Shown here piece by piece: positions 8,196 through 17,777 of a stretch of 64,000 bases of DNA. The translations under genes were made by a program, and so were the position numbers. The notes below the pieces were generated by a model that had not been told where the DNA came from, ran no database searches, and was given only the letters and a program-made list of their open reading frames with translations. Location: the NCBI GenBank assembly GCA_002366595.1, contig DFBK01000011.1, positions 1-64,000 on the forward strand. Reading direction: 5' to 3'. The stretch's first letter is position 1, and every line of letters begins with the position of its first letter. The stretch comes from Anaerolineales bacterium UBA3082 (GTDB lineage Bacteria > Chloroflexota > Anaerolineae > UBA7937).

Positions 8196-9100
8196 ACTCG
8201 GTGTTCTCTCTCGCGCCGACCGCCACTTTGCTCCCACAGGCCCTGAACCGCGCTCAGGCACCAGGCCAGTTTGGTGAGGAAAAGAACAGGAGTGGTGTGC
8301 CAATACTGTTTGGAGTTTCCCTCGTAAAGAAGTATCTTCACCACCATGAATATGGAGACGAGAGGTGACAGAATGAGGAGCAGCCAAGGGCTCATCAGGG
8401 GGAAAGGTGTCTCGAACACATCTTGGTATCTCTCTCTCACTCGGATGGAGTTTCTACCCGAGACCATGAAGTGGTGCCATACCCCAGAGGGGGTGGTTCT
8501 CTGCGGCAGATGATATACGATGGCTTGGGGTTCAAAATAGAGTTCATAGCCCTGAAGATACATTCGGGCTGTGATATCCATATCCTCGGCGGTGGGCAAC
8601 GTCTCATCGAATCCGCCCACATCGGCGATTACGCTTCTGTGGACGCCTAAGTTGATGGTAGGAAGATACCTTCGGGGCCCCCGAGGCGAGTGGGGGAGAT
8701 ATTCGTGGAACATGGAGAGGTTGTCCGAGAGGGTCCAGTAGTTGCCCTCGCCGAAGATCACGGCACCGCTGACTGCGCACTCCTCTCTATACAGGTATGG
8801 GGATAGTTTCTCCAGCCAGTCTGGAGCAGCGATACAGTCCGCGTCGATGAAGAAGAGATATCGACCTCGGGAATGGGCGATGCCTATGTTGCGAGCCGCG
8901 GAGGGGATGACGGGGGCACCCGTAGAAACGAAGTGGACTGTCGAATCCTCCTTGACGAGGCCGGATTCATCTACGCCCACCACGATGACCTCTGCATCCT
9001 CCAGGCCGTGCCCTTGTCTCTTTAGGGAATCGATGGTCCTATCTATGGTTGGCGAATTCAGGTTGGGAATAATGATCGATATCTCCTTGCTTGGCTTCAC
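8192..9100 (-). CDS. GT2 glycosyltransferase with C-terminal membrane segments
   Basis: This GT-A fold enzyme of 302 residues has ISIIIPNLNSPTIDRTIDSL at the N-terminus, the DxD motif in YLFFIDADCIAAPDWL, and the catalytic-side FDETLPTAEDMDITARMY. Two hydrophobic stretches near residues 240-285 (WLLLILSPLVSIFMVVKILL and a second after HTTPVLF) suggest membrane attachment. The start is GTG at 9100. It overlaps the next gene by ATGA and follows the GT4 with a 14-base gap, so it belongs to the same operon. Confidence 0.88.
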   Translation of the reverse strand: MKPSKEISIIIPNLNSPTIDRTIDSLKRQGHGLEDAEVIVVGVDESGLVKEDSTVHFVSTGAPVIPSAARNIGIAHSRGRYLFFIDADCIAAPDWLEKLSPYLYREECAVSGAVIFGEGNYWTLSDNLSMFHEYLPHSPRGPRRYLPTINLGVHRSVIADVGGFDETLPTAEDMDITARMYLQGYELYFEPQAIVYHLPQRTTPSGVWHHFMVSGRNSIRVRERYQDVFETPFPLMSPWLLLILSPLVSIFMVVKILLYEGNSKQYWHTTPVLFLTKLAWCLSAVQGLWEQSGGRREREHRV

Positions 9101-9114
9101 GCTTCACCGGTTCT

Positions 9115-10236
9115 CTAAGGTAGGATATCTGAAGAAGGGAGTTTGGTACCCCATGCCTCACATAACTTCTGGAAGACCATGTAGTATCTCTCTCCCACCC
9201 TCGTCCAAGAGTTGTTCTGAGCAACGAAATCTCGTGCTCTCGCTCCGAAATCCTCTCTAGCCTGGTCATCCTCAAGGAGCCTCACAATGGTATCAGTATA
9301 GGCAGCAGAATTACCAGGCTCCACCAAAAAGCCGTTCTCTCCTTCTCTGATGGCCTCCTGCAAGCCCTCTAGCCTGGCAGCGACGACACAGGTACCCCTG
9401 GCGCAGGCTTCCAGCGCCACGATGCCGAACCCTTCCATATCTCCTTCGACGGGGATGTTGGGTAGGACGACGATGTCGGCTGCATCATAGAGCGTTTGCA
9501 AGGCCTTCTCATCCACTTGGCCCAAGAGGGAGACCTTCTCTTGGAGTTTGAGTCGGGCTATCTCTCTTTTGATGAGAGAGCGCTGAGGCCCTTGCCCTAC
9601 GATCAGATAATGGACATCGTTTTTCCTCTGCAGGATTTGGGGAAGGGTATCGACGATGAACTCTCTCACCCCTTTACGCTTGACTAGCCGGCCCACAGTG
9701 AGGAGTATCTTGGCTTTGGTCAAGTCCTTGCCTACTATCGAGTTTAGGTCGCTTGGAGTATGCTCGCTAGCCGAATCAATTTCTTCCACCTCTGCACCGT
9801 GAAAGATTACTTTGCACTTATCAGCGGGGATGCCACGGTCCAGACATCGCTTCCGGGTATGCTCACTCACGCAGATCACCAGATCTACCCGGCGAAGAGA
9901 TTGAGAGATAAGCCATTGGTAGACGCGGTTGGGAAAAACCACGTCCAGTCCATGAGCCGTGACTACAACGGGTATAGCAAAAAGGTAACGCAAGATAACG
10001 CCTAAAGGCGAAAGCAATGAATCCCCTATATGAATCACTTGAACCCGTCTTGACAGAAGCACTGAAATGGCTCGAAAGAAAGCGTAGGCAATAAAGAAGG
10101 GAAGAAACAATTGTGACCCGCCCCAGGCGATGGTGCGGATTGGCGTAAACTTGGCTATCCTATCTGCCAGCTCATAACTCCACTTCTGCATACCCCCGAT
10201 CGAAGGGGGATACTTCCTAGTGATGAAGAGGATCAC
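9115..10236 (-). CDS. GT4 glycosyltransferase (fused in frame to the upstream GT2 by an indel)
   Basis: This GT-B enzyme of about 373 residues starts ILFITRKYPPSIGGMQKWSY, has VVVTAHGLDVVFPN and VDLVICVSEHTRKRCLDRGI, then the donor-site half with LLTVGRLVKRKGVREFI, LLGQVDEKALQTLYDAADIV and GFGIVALEACARGTCVVAAR (E-x7-E). The GTG at 10236 follows AGGGG by 7 bases and overlaps the TGA of the DPM1-like GT2 in its repaired frame (GTGA). As sequenced, one reading frame runs 9115-11127 through both genes because of an extra base at 10324-10328. I regard this as a separate gene. Confidence 0.85.
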   Translation of the reverse strand: MILFITRKYPPSIGGMQKWSYELADRIAKFTPIRTIAWGGSQLFLPFFIAYAFFRAISVLLSRRVQVIHIGDSLLSPLGVILRYLFAIPVVVTAHGLDVVFPNRVYQWLISQSLRRVDLVICVSEHTRKRCLDRGIPADKCKVIFHGAEVEEIDSASEHTPSDLNSIVGKDLTKAKILLTVGRLVKRKGVREFIVDTLPQILQRKNDVHYLIVGQGPQRSLIKREIARLKLQEKVSLLGQVDEKALQTLYDAADIVVLPNIPVEGDMEGFGIVALEACARGTCVVAARLEGLQEAIREGENGFLVEPGNSAAYTDTIVRLLEDDQAREDFGARARDFVAQNNSWTRVGERYYMVFQKLCEAWGTKLPSSDILP

Positions 10237-11100
10237 CTTTTGGCCCCTCTGCGGACGATCAAATCGGCCAGTAGCCCAAAGGTGCCTACCTGGATAGCGG
10301 TGAGGATGAGTATTACCGTCGATGGGGGCGAAATGGAAGTGGTAGGCGAGAATGTCGTAAACCATCTTCAATGCTCCCACCAGAAACAGGACCAAACTAA
10401 GTGGCAGGAATACCCTCAGGGGGTTGAAGTACATAACGGATCGCACTACTAGAGACAGATAGTTGTAGGTGTCGGCGATAGGGTGGAACTTAGATCTCCC
10501 TTTACGCGGGTAGTAGTCGATAGGCAGGTATTTTATCGTGTAGCCATCGCAGAGAAGGGCAATGGTGATGGTGCCTACCCAGGAATGACTGGTAGGTAAG
10601 ATATTGAGATATCGCTGAGCCAGCTCCTTATGGAAGGCCCTAAAGCCGGAGTTGAGATCAGGTATGCTCCTTCCGGTGAGGTAAGAGGCCAGGAGTCGAA
10701 TTAGGAACTTCGCTGGGGTTCGCAACCACCTGAGGGTTCCCCTCTCCTGGCTCCGGGAGCCGACGACCATATCGTATTCGCCAAGATGGGAGAGAAGCCG
10801 GGGGATATCCTGATTAGGATAGGTGCCATCGCCATCGGTCATGACGATAATAGGGCCTTGGGCCGCCTTTATGCCCGCCGTCCTGGCCGCTCCCGTGCCC
10901 AGGTTGTAGGGGTGATGGATTAACCTCACCCTCTCCCTCTGGCACACGATCTCGGCACTCCTATCGGTTGAGCCGTCGTCTACGACAATCACCTCGTAGT
11001 CGTAGCCGCTCTTATCCATAGTCTCCAAGATCAAGTCGAGATCATCGCCGATGGCCTCCTCCTCGTTGAAGACCGGGATAACGATGCTGATCAAAGCCAT
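10233..11100 (-). CDS. DPM1-like GT2 (polyprenol-phosphate sugar transferase), frameshifted near its 3' end
   Basis: The start ATG at 11100 follows AGAGGG by 6 bases. The protein has ISIVIPVFNEEEAIGDDLDL, YEVIVVDDGSTDRSAEIV, DxD-type VMTDGDGTYP, and SIPDLNSGFRAF, as in dolichol/polyprenol-phosphate mannosyl- or glucosyltransferases, followed by a C-terminal helix (RVFLPLSLVLFLVGALKMVY). The five-C run on the coding strand (10324-10328) puts the last part out of frame. Reading it as four C restores a second membrane helix (VILILTAIQVGTFGLLADLI) and a stop at 10235-10233. It probably loads a sugar onto polyprenyl phosphate for the GT-C enzymes nearby. Confidence 0.8.
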
Positions 11101-11136
11101 GATGGACCCTCTATTTGCAATTCGCAAACCGTGGCT

Positions 11137-11312
11137 CTAGGAGACAACCTCATAGACGTGAATCTCATCAAAAGTGTGCACCCATCGCAGATTTCCGAGG
11201 CTCTCTATGGCTGGCAGCAGATCGCCGTCGAAGTCGTCGTACCCCAGAGAGTTGATGAGCACGTACCGCACTCCCCAATCCTTCAAGATCCTCATGCTCT
11301 CCTGGCTGGGAA
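11137..11312 (-). pseudogene. Out-of-frame C-terminus of the GT-C-like protein
   Basis: In the frame reached by removing one TC unit, the sequence continues as RILKDWGVRYVLINSLGYDD and LRWVHTFDEIHVYEVV to TAG at 11139-11137. This matches how such proteins usually end (W-G-V-x-Y-V-L-I, then a stretch ending V-Y-x-V). It starts inside the previous ORF and is not translated with it as sequenced. Confidence 0.75.
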
Positions 11313-12953
11313 AGAGAGAGAGGGCATCTTATCAAGAAAGGCCCGGGGAGGAAATGCGCAGTGACCATAGGAGATCTTTTTGCCGTGGACACGGGTAAGA
11401 TACATGTGGAACATTGTCCAAGAAGTGGGGAACTCCATTATGGCGAAATCACCGTCCTGCTCTGCCAACCAGCGGTCGACGGGCCTCGCCTCCACCTTGG
11501 TGATATGCCAAAGCGGTACAGTGGCAAAGTCGAATAGAATGAGGAGAAGGAGGAGCAAGCCGAGGAGAAAAGACGTCTGCCTCGCCCACCAGCCCCTACT
11601 GGCCCGGGCAGAGGCAGCAAAGGTCTTCTCTTTGCGCCTTTGGAAGAGCCTTGCCGCGCTTATCCCTGCCAAGACCGAGACGGCGAATTGGGCCATGATC
11701 CCGAACCTAGCCAAGACTCTCATGGAGCTGAAGAAGGGGAGGAAGAGATATAGGAGTAGAGCGGGCAACGGCACTGCTACTAGATTGTCCGGTGGGGAGA
11801 GGGAGAAGGCTTGAGGCAGCGGCGACCTTTCCACTAGAAACGATAGGGCACGCAGGTAGGCGCTCTCAAACCGTGAAGGTACCGAGATGAGGACGGGTCG
11901 GGTGGCAAAGTGCAAGGTGGTGCCCAGAGCCAATATCACAGATGTCATTCCCAGCACCCCAAAGGAAACGTCTACGGGGCGTCGCCTCCACAGGAGAGCC
12001 ACTACCGCCAGGACGAGAGGAATCGCTCCCAGGTATAGGAAGTGCTCCCCATTGGGGTTGAAGGCGCTTCGGGACCACTCGCCCCAAAGAGGATGGAGCG
12101 GATTGGGGGCCAGAAAATCCTCAATACCAGCGGAGTAGGTATTTACCTCAGCGAAGGAGAATGTAAAAGACGTGGAGCCTTGAGCCTTCAGAGTGGGGAT
12201 GGCGCTTGGCATGATCCAAAATGCTGCGGTGAGCGCGAAGGAGAGGAGCAGTCTGGGGAGTTCTCTATTTCTGGCCCATTCTCCCCATGGCCTTGCGCGA
12301 TGGAGAAGATAGACTATCATAGGCAACCCCACGATGAAAAGATAATACCAAGAGGAGAGAACAGAGAAGGCGTAGAAAGTCCCAGCTAAGGCTGAGAACC
12401 TAAGCCTCTTCTCTCTCAGTGCCCTTTCCAGGCAGAGAAAGAGGAATGGTATCCACTGAGTGCCCATCAACTGGAGATGGCCACCACTATGAAGCATGCG
12501 ATAGGTGCAAAAGGCGAAGGCAGCACCGCTGAGAAGGCTGGCAGTCCTGTGCCCGGTCAGATAATGGACCAAGACATAGGTGCCAAAGCCCGAGAGAACG
12601 AAGGTGCTCATTAGAAGTAGATTGTAGCTCGTCACCTCACCGAGGAGGATCGTGAGAGGAAGGCCGAGTAGCGTGTTAGCCAGGGTAGTGTTGCCCACAG
12701 CCAAATTGTAGCCTCCGGGGTAGAAAATATCCGGATTGAAGAACGGCGAGATATGCAGATCGAGGAGGGCATGCTTGAACCACCAGAGTTGCCATATGAA
12801 GTAGAAACCGTCATCGACAACCCGACCTATGACCATAGTACTCAGATTGAAGGCCAACGGGTAGGTCATACCTATGGTTAACAACAGGAAGAGCAAAAGC
12901 ACCGACCCATATATCTTAGCCCGGCTATCGAGGAGAGAGGAGAGGCCTTTCAT
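11292..12953 (-). CDS. GT-C-like integral membrane protein, C-terminus frameshifted
   Basis: This polytopic membrane protein has TYPLAFNLSTMVIGRVVDDG near the N-terminus, an outside loop with FFNPDIFYPGGYNLAVGNT, then YVLVHYLTGHRTASLLSG and QLMGTQWIPFLFL. The same pattern occurs in the 1031-residue protein at 21380, so the two are paralogues. ATG 12953 follows GGGAG by 5 bases. The frame ends early at 11292 with a short tail. The family's soluble C-terminus is present in another frame (11137-11312), so this gene is broken by a 2-base change in a TC/GA repeat at about 11313-11322. Likely a membrane glycosyltransferase or related transferase. Confidence 0.8.
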   Translation of the reverse strand: MKGLSSLLDSRAKIYGSVLLLFLLLTIGMTYPLAFNLSTMVIGRVVDDGFYFIWQLWWFKHALLDLHISPFFNPDIFYPGGYNLAVGNTTLANTLLGLPLTILLGEVTSYNLLLMSTFVLSGFGTYVLVHYLTGHRTASLLSGAAFAFCTYRMLHSGGHLQLMGTQWIPFLFLCLERALREKRLRFSALAGTFYAFSVLSSWYYLFIVGLPMIVYLLHRARPWGEWARNRELPRLLLSFALTAAFWIMPSAIPTLKAQGSTSFTFSFAEVNTYSAGIEDFLAPNPLHPLWGEWSRSAFNPNGEHFLYLGAIPLVLAVVALLWRRRPVDVSFGVLGMTSVILALGTTLHFATRPVLISVPSRFESAYLRALSFLVERSPLPQAFSLSPPDNLVAVPLPALLLYLFLPFFSSMRVLARFGIMAQFAVSVLAGISAARLFQRRKEKTFAASARASRGWWARQTSFLLGLLLLLLILFDFATVPLWHITKVEARPVDRWLAEQDGDFAIMEFPTSWTMFHMYLTRVHGKKISYGHCAFPPRAFLDKMPSLSFPARRA

Positions 12954-13059
12954 GATAGCTCCCAAGGGCAAAGGAGCCGTTGTTGTCGGCTGGAGTGAAG
13001 CCATGGCCAGGCCGGCAGGGTTGTAAAGAGAGCACTAGGAACCCTATGACGGCAACACC

Positions 13060-13147
13060 CTAGCCAACTACTGCTTTTACCCTCAGCCAATCCAACATCA
13101 CCCCCAGATCTCCACTGTCTCCCCCTTGGCGCTACTACTTGTCCAGG
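13060..13147 (-). pseudogene. Orphan 3' remnant of a GT-C gene
   Basis: The minus strand reads DSGDLGVMLDWLRVKAVVG to a stop at 13062-13060. This closely parallels the C-terminus of the 877-residue GT-C protein at 13802 (DSRDLGIMLDWVKVELQG). A preceding WTSSSAKG segment aligns only after a frameshift. No other part of the gene is present between the GT-C gene and the lipoprotein gene. It is a leftover from duplication or recombination. Confidence 0.6.
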
Positions 13148-13188
13148 CACTTCCCCGCCGAATCGACATCATTCTGTCTGTCCAGCCA

Positions 13189-13740
13189 CTACTCTTCTAG
13201 GTGAAAGAAAACGCTGGCTTTGATCTCCTTCCCCTCTTCTGTGCGGTAGACCTGTTCCAGGACGAAATCAACACCGGGAGGGCAAGGAGCGAAATCAGCC
13301 ACGAATACGGAACTACACGCCTCGAGTTCAGCGGTACTGCTAAGCATTATGAAAGGGTTGCACCCCACGCCTAACTTTGTTGTTACACTCCAGCGTTCCA
13401 GACGCACCTGGCAAGAGGGACTGGGGCTTGCTCCTTCGCTTGCGCTTAGAATAGCCGTCTGAACCATCAGATCACGGGGGTAGGGCTTTGCGATGACGAT
13501 GTTCTTGATAGAGGCAGTGCCCTGTTCGAGATCCACGGCTGCGGCATATGGGTCTTTATCGGCGATGCGGACTTGATATGTGTATGTACTGGGAGAACGG
13601 GGTGCCGTTGGCCGAGGGGAAAGTGTGCCCTGGATCGGCTCTGCCTGCGGCAGGGTAATGGAGCATCCTGCCGATGCCAAAACGGCGATGAAGAACAAAC
13701 CCATAGTGGTTGCCAAACTATATGCACAGCGCCTCGGCAT
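13189..13740 (-). CDS. Putative lipoprotein of unknown function
   Basis: The protein has about 183 residues. An N-terminal signal (YSLATTMGLFFIAVLASAGC) ends in a lipobox (A-S-A-G-C), so it is probably lipid-anchored. A Pro/Ser/Thr linker (PRPTAPRSPSTYTY) precedes a globular domain containing six further Cys, including CQVRLERW and CSSVFVADFAPCPPG. ATG 13740 is preferred over an adjacent GTG at 13743. It sits between two GT-C genes in the same orientation. I do not recognise the family. Confidence 0.7.
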   Translation of the reverse strand: MPRRCAYSLATTMGLFFIAVLASAGCSITLPQAEPIQGTLSPRPTAPRSPSTYTYQVRIADKDPYAAAVDLEQGTASIKNIVIAKPYPRDLMVQTAILSASEGASPSPSCQVRLERWSVTTKLGVGCNPFIMLSSTAELEACSSVFVADFAPCPPGVDFVLEQVYRTEEGKEIKASVFFHLEE

Positions 13741-13801
13741 CACTATCTCTAATCTTGTCCGCCCTCTTGAGGGGCTAGACTAGGATGCTCGTGAAAGGGT
13801 A

Positions 13802-16435
13802 TCAACCTTGCAACTCCACCTTCACCCAATCCAACATAATTCCCAAGTCTCTACTGTCCTCGCTTAACCCCGCGGCCCGAGGGTTCCAGGTGTCGGTTTC
13901 CAAGCGAAGGACTGGGTTGCGACCCGCGAAGTCAGCCAAGAGGATCGCTGGCACCGAAGCGCGATATGTATCGAACTCTGGGCCCAGTTCGAACTCGTCC
14001 AGCAACACTTCGTTCAAGTAAAGGGATACGTTGGACGAGGGTGTTCCCTCTGGCCGGGGGCTTGCCATCCGGAGAGTCACCCCCATTGCCCTAGATGCCT
14101 TGAGCGGGGGCAGTGCTATCTGAGCGACTTGCCCCGTCCATCGGAAGTCGATCGTATCCAGACCTCTTTCTTTATGGTAGAAGCCTCCAAGCAGAAAGTT
14201 TGAATCCAACAAGCCTATGTCTAGGTAAAAGGGGTAAGCGGGCTTGCTCTCGGCCTCCTCCGTCGAAAGCAAGAGGTAGATCTCGAGGGGTAGAGTAAAG
14301 CGGAGTCTCTGGGTCGGGATATGCTCATACGAGTGTTCCAAGGCTGGTACGTCGATCCAAAGCCCCTCGCGTGGAATGAGAACGAACTCATCCGAGAATG
14401 GGGCTGGGGCGTCATCCCCTTTGATCAGAAACAGCTCCTTCCCTTTGCGTTGCCAATCTCTGGCTAGTTTCTCTAGGGCCGGAATATCCCTTTTGGCGCC
14501 TCGAAACCCGAATATCTCTCTCTGGAAGATGTACTGGAGGGGCGTACCGACAAGATCGCTAACCCCTACCGCCTGGCTTTGGGGGACCAGCACCATCGCC
14601 TCTTCGGGAAGAAGGTTTGCCAAAACCTGCAACTGACTCGCCGCTCCTTGGTATTCCACGTGCCCTATGATATACCAATCCACTCGCAGAAGCAAGAGGA
14701 TGAGGACAACGCTGAGGGCCAAGGAAAGGTACCGTTCCCATCCTCCGAGAGGCGCGCTATCTCGGGCCCAGAGAAGGGCATAGGCGGCTAGGATGAGGAA
14801 AGAGGGGATCACCACCGGCACATAGCGGCGCATGACGTAGATATGGTGGGGGTTGGCCAGAGTGCGATAGAGATACAAGGTGGAGAAAAGGGAAGCGATA
14901 GCCAGGAAGTAGAGGTTTTTCGGCGAGAGGTCTCGCCAAAGAACGGCTGAGGCACCCACTGCCGCCAGCCATATCCCCAAAGGCGAGAGGTACCATCCCA
15001 GTCGTACCAGGTTCTGGTGATCATAATTGGGGATCCAGGCGTCGACGTACCAATAGTAGAAGGATTCAACATGACCAAGGGCAGGCCGTACAAAGTAGCC
15101 GTAGAGGGCCAGAAGGCAAACCATGATGATCAGTGCCCCCAGGATTCCCCTCCGGCGAGACCATAGAGCATCCCCCAAGCGGGAGATCCTATCGGCTCGA
15201 GCCAGGAGGAGAAAGTAGCCCATGAGGGCCAATGAGAGGCCCCAGAGAAGGCGAGTGGAGGTGAGGCCCAACCCCTCCAGCACCTGGCTGTAGGTGTCCT
15301 TGACATAGGGCCAAGAAAAAGCCCGCCAGTGAAGCAAGGAATGCGAAACCATGAAAAGTAGGGGCAGGAAGAACCAAGCGTGAGCGGCTCTCAGCCGGCG
15401 AGAGAGGCTCAAGTAAAGGAAGAAAATCAAGGGAGGGATCAGGAGCAAAGGTGCATCTATGCGGGTCAGAAGCACCGCGCCGAGGGAGAGCCCTGCCGCC
15501 AGAGCGAAGAGCCGCTGGGGTCGTTGCCCGTCAACCCAAGCGGCGAAGGCATAGATCGCACTAAAGACGAGAAACTGGGATAGTGCTTCCGAGGTCGGAT
15601 AGCGGGCGAACCAAATCTGGGCAGCGGTGATAGTAAGGAGGAACGCGGCTAGACCGGCAACTCGAGCGTCGAAGAGCCTCCGGGTAGCGAAATACACGCT
15701 CAATACCCCCAGCAACCCCCAGCAAGGAGTAGCGTATAGGCTACCATTGAGACCAAAGAGGCGATGAAAGAGAGCTATCCAGAGGGGATGCAAGGGCAGG
15801 AATTGAGGACTGATGAGGCCTCTCTCCAAGTCGATGATGTAGAAACCGGGAAACCTCAAGTAGCGGGCCGTAGAACTTGGAGGCTGCTCGCGGAGCAGCA
15901 GAGGAGCTAGCAAGGGATCCAACTCGCCCAGTTCCTTATCTTCGATGCGGAGGGAACCGGTAGTGGCGATATTAGCTCCCTGGCTCACGTAAACGCCAGC
16001 ATCGGCCCCTCCAAACAGGTATTCGTGCGGATGGAAGAACAGCGCTGCCGCCAGGGCCAGGATGCCTGCCAAGACGAGAGTGTGGCGAGAGGGATGCCAG
16101 CGGGTTGTCGGAAGAGCTACAGCGCGCGCGTGGAGGAGGTATAGGACAAGTGCCGAGAGGTAACCGAGGAGTAGAAAGACCAAATTGCGAAGAGTAAGCC
16201 AACCTATCTCTCCCAGCAGCAGAGCGATGCAGGAAGTAAGGAGCACGCTGAGGAGTAAGGAAAGAAAGCAAAGATCGGGCACGTCCTCTGTAGATTCCTG
16301 GCTTTCGGTCGGCAGCGTCTCCGGTCTAAAGGCCCCGAACGCGGCCAGGGTGGCATAGCCCGGAAGGAAAAAGAACAGAGGCAACGAAATCAACGCTTGT
16401 AGAACCGCGGTCAAGTTGGGCAAGCTCGCGCACAC
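13802..16435 (-). CDS. Large GT-C-type membrane glycosyltransferase with C-terminal soluble domain
   Basis: The protein has 877 residues. Many hydrophobic helices fill residues 1 to about 580. The outside loop LFGGADAGVYVSQGANIATT and the later WFARYPTSEALSQFLVFSA are characteristic of ArnT/PMT-like GT-C proteins. A soluble region of about 280 residues follows, ending in a beta-rich tail with GLSEDSRDLGIMLDWVKVEL. Such enzymes use polyprenyl-phosphate sugars outside the membrane, fitting the DPM1-like gene downstream. The GTG at 16435 has AAAGG directly against it; a TTG at 16423 has better spacing. The C-terminal tail recurs in a nearby remnant and in the methyltransferase at 24633. Confidence 0.85.
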   Translation of the reverse strand: MCASLPNLTAVLQALISLPLFFFLPGYATLAAFGAFRPETLPTESQESTEDVPDLCFLSLLLSVLLTSCIALLLGEIGWLTLRNLVFLLLGYLSALVLYLLHARAVALPTTRWHPSRHTLVLAGILALAAALFFHPHEYLFGGADAGVYVSQGANIATTGSLRIEDKELGELDPLLAPLLLREQPPSSTARYLRFPGFYIIDLERGLISPQFLPLHPLWIALFHRLFGLNGSLYATPCWGLLGVLSVYFATRRLFDARVAGLAAFLLTITAAQIWFARYPTSEALSQFLVFSAIYAFAAWVDGQRPQRLFALAAGLSLGAVLLTRIDAPLLLIPPLIFFLYLSLSRRLRAAHAWFFLPLLFMVSHSLLHWRAFSWPYVKDTYSQVLEGLGLTSTRLLWGLSLALMGYFLLLARADRISRLGDALWSRRRGILGALIIMVCLLALYGYFVRPALGHVESFYYWYVDAWIPNYDHQNLVRLGWYLSPLGIWLAAVGASAVLWRDLSPKNLYFLAIASLFSTLYLYRTLANPHHIYVMRRYVPVVIPSFLILAAYALLWARDSAPLGGWERYLSLALSVVLILLLLRVDWYIIGHVEYQGAASQLQVLANLLPEEAMVLVPQSQAVGVSDLVGTPLQYIFQREIFGFRGAKRDIPALEKLARDWQRKGKELFLIKGDDAPAPFSDEFVLIPREGLWIDVPALEHSYEHIPTQRLRFTLPLEIYLLLSTEEAESKPAYPFYLDIGLLDSNFLLGGFYHKERGLDTIDFRWTGQVAQIALPPLKASRAMGVTLRMASPRPEGTPSSNVSLYLNEVLLDEFELGPEFDTYRASVPAILLADFAGRNPVLRLETDTWNPRAAGLSEDSRDLGIMLDWVKVELQG

Positions 16436-16498
16436 CTTTCTGGTTTGGAAGGAAATTCGCCTTTGCCTCTCGTACCGTCCGAGGGGAGAGAGGCGGTC

Positions 16499-17767
16499 CT
16501 AGTCAGAGTTCTCCTTGTCTGCACCTAGTCTGGCGTAAACTACTTCTATCTCCCCCACGTGTTCCTCTAGAGTCTTCACCGGCTGTATGTTGTTCTTCAG
16601 GCCCTCCAGAATAGATGGGTTAGCCACTATCTCTCGCAAGAGATGGGAGAGATGGGCTACATCGCCAGGAGGAAATAGGAACCCATCAACGCCATGACGC
16701 ACCTTTTCCGCCAAGGCGCCTATGCCTGAGGCAATTACTGGAACTCCAGCGGCGAATGCCTCTTCTACGACCAGGGGGGACACCTCGTACCACAAGGAGG
16801 GGATAACGACGACGTCAGCCTGGGCTAGGGTAGACCACAATTGTGAACGGGGGATGAGGCCGCGGAAGGTTATGGAGGAGTCCCCCACCATCTCTCTTAG
16901 CGCGCAAGTGTAATCTGGGAAAGCCTGTTCATCCCCACATACGGCGAGGGTGGCCGGGACGGAGCCTAGGCTCTGGAAGGCCTGGACCAGGGTGTGAAGT
17001 CCCTTCTGCCAGGCGATCCCTCCGAGATATAGAAAGTTCAAGCCATCTTCGGCTCGCCCGGGCAAGCTATCGATGGGAGGGTCTATCCCATGTTCTATGA
17101 GGCGGACCTTTTCTTTCGGGAGGCCCTGTCTCGAGAAGATGGAACGCACAAACTCAGTGGGGCAGATTATCAGATCGGTCGCCGCGAGGGCCTTTCTTAA
17201 GAGTCTATCTCTGTAAGCAAAGAGGCCCGCGGCAAGGGGTCCAGGAAAGAGGGGAGCAGGGATCCCAACTCTAGGGGCCGCGCAAGAATAAGCGCAGTTG
17301 AGCCAAAGCCTAGGGCCTGGGCACAACTTGTTATCTCCCCACCGCAGAAGTTGGGCATTAGGGCAGAGAAACCAATAGTCATGCAGGGTCAAAACCGTGG
17401 GGATGCCCCGGTCTTTGGCGATGACCATCAACCTATCAGAGAGGCCCTTAAGGTGCTGAAAATGTATCAAATCGGGAGCTTCTTCCTCTAACACTTCTGT
17501 GAAACTTTCGTCCACAAAAGGGTTGCGAAAGGAAGAGAGGAATAGCGATAAAGGGTTTCGGGCCGCCATATCGTAAAGGGTATATACCTTCAAGCCGTCG
17601 GAGCCAAATCTCATCCCCAGCCTTCTTTCACCTGAGGTTTCTCCCCGACAGAAGACTATGACCTCGTGTCCCCTATTCTTCAAGGCTCGAGACAGGTTTT
17701 GGGTGTATATCTCAGTGCCCCCGATCTTCTGGGGAGGATACTGATGGACTACCTGTAGGATGCGCAT
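16499..17767 (-). CDS. GT4 glycosyltransferase
   Basis: This GT-B enzyme of 422 residues starts MRILQVVHQYPPQKIGGTEI, has VLTLHDYWFLCPNAQLLRWG (a motif common in this clade, with a nearby Cys-rich loop CPGPRLWLNCAYSC), then LNFLYLGGIAWQKGLHTLV and the donor-site VVIPSLWYEVSPLVVEEAFA. The intact E-x7-E supports activity. It starts 10 bases after the stop of the previous GT4. Sugar specificity unknown. Confidence 0.92.
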   Translation of the reverse strand: MRILQVVHQYPPQKIGGTEIYTQNLSRALKNRGHEVIVFCRGETSGERRLGMRFGSDGLKVYTLYDMAARNPLSLFLSSFRNPFVDESFTEVLEEEAPDLIHFQHLKGLSDRLMVIAKDRGIPTVLTLHDYWFLCPNAQLLRWGDNKLCPGPRLWLNCAYSCAAPRVGIPAPLFPGPLAAGLFAYRDRLLRKALAATDLIICPTEFVRSIFSRQGLPKEKVRLIEHGIDPPIDSLPGRAEDGLNFLYLGGIAWQKGLHTLVQAFQSLGSVPATLAVCGDEQAFPDYTCALREMVGDSSITFRGLIPRSQLWSTLAQADVVVIPSLWYEVSPLVVEEAFAAGVPVIASGIGALAEKVRHGVDGFLFPPGDVAHLSHLLREIVANPSILEGLKNNIQPVKTLEEHVGEIEVVYARLGADKENSD

Positions 17768-17777
17768 AAATCGTCTC

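Noticed and set aside
9115..11127. A true bifunctional GT2-GT4 enzyme
   Set aside because: The junction restores a normal helix, stop and start when one C is removed, so a frameshift fusion is the better explanation.
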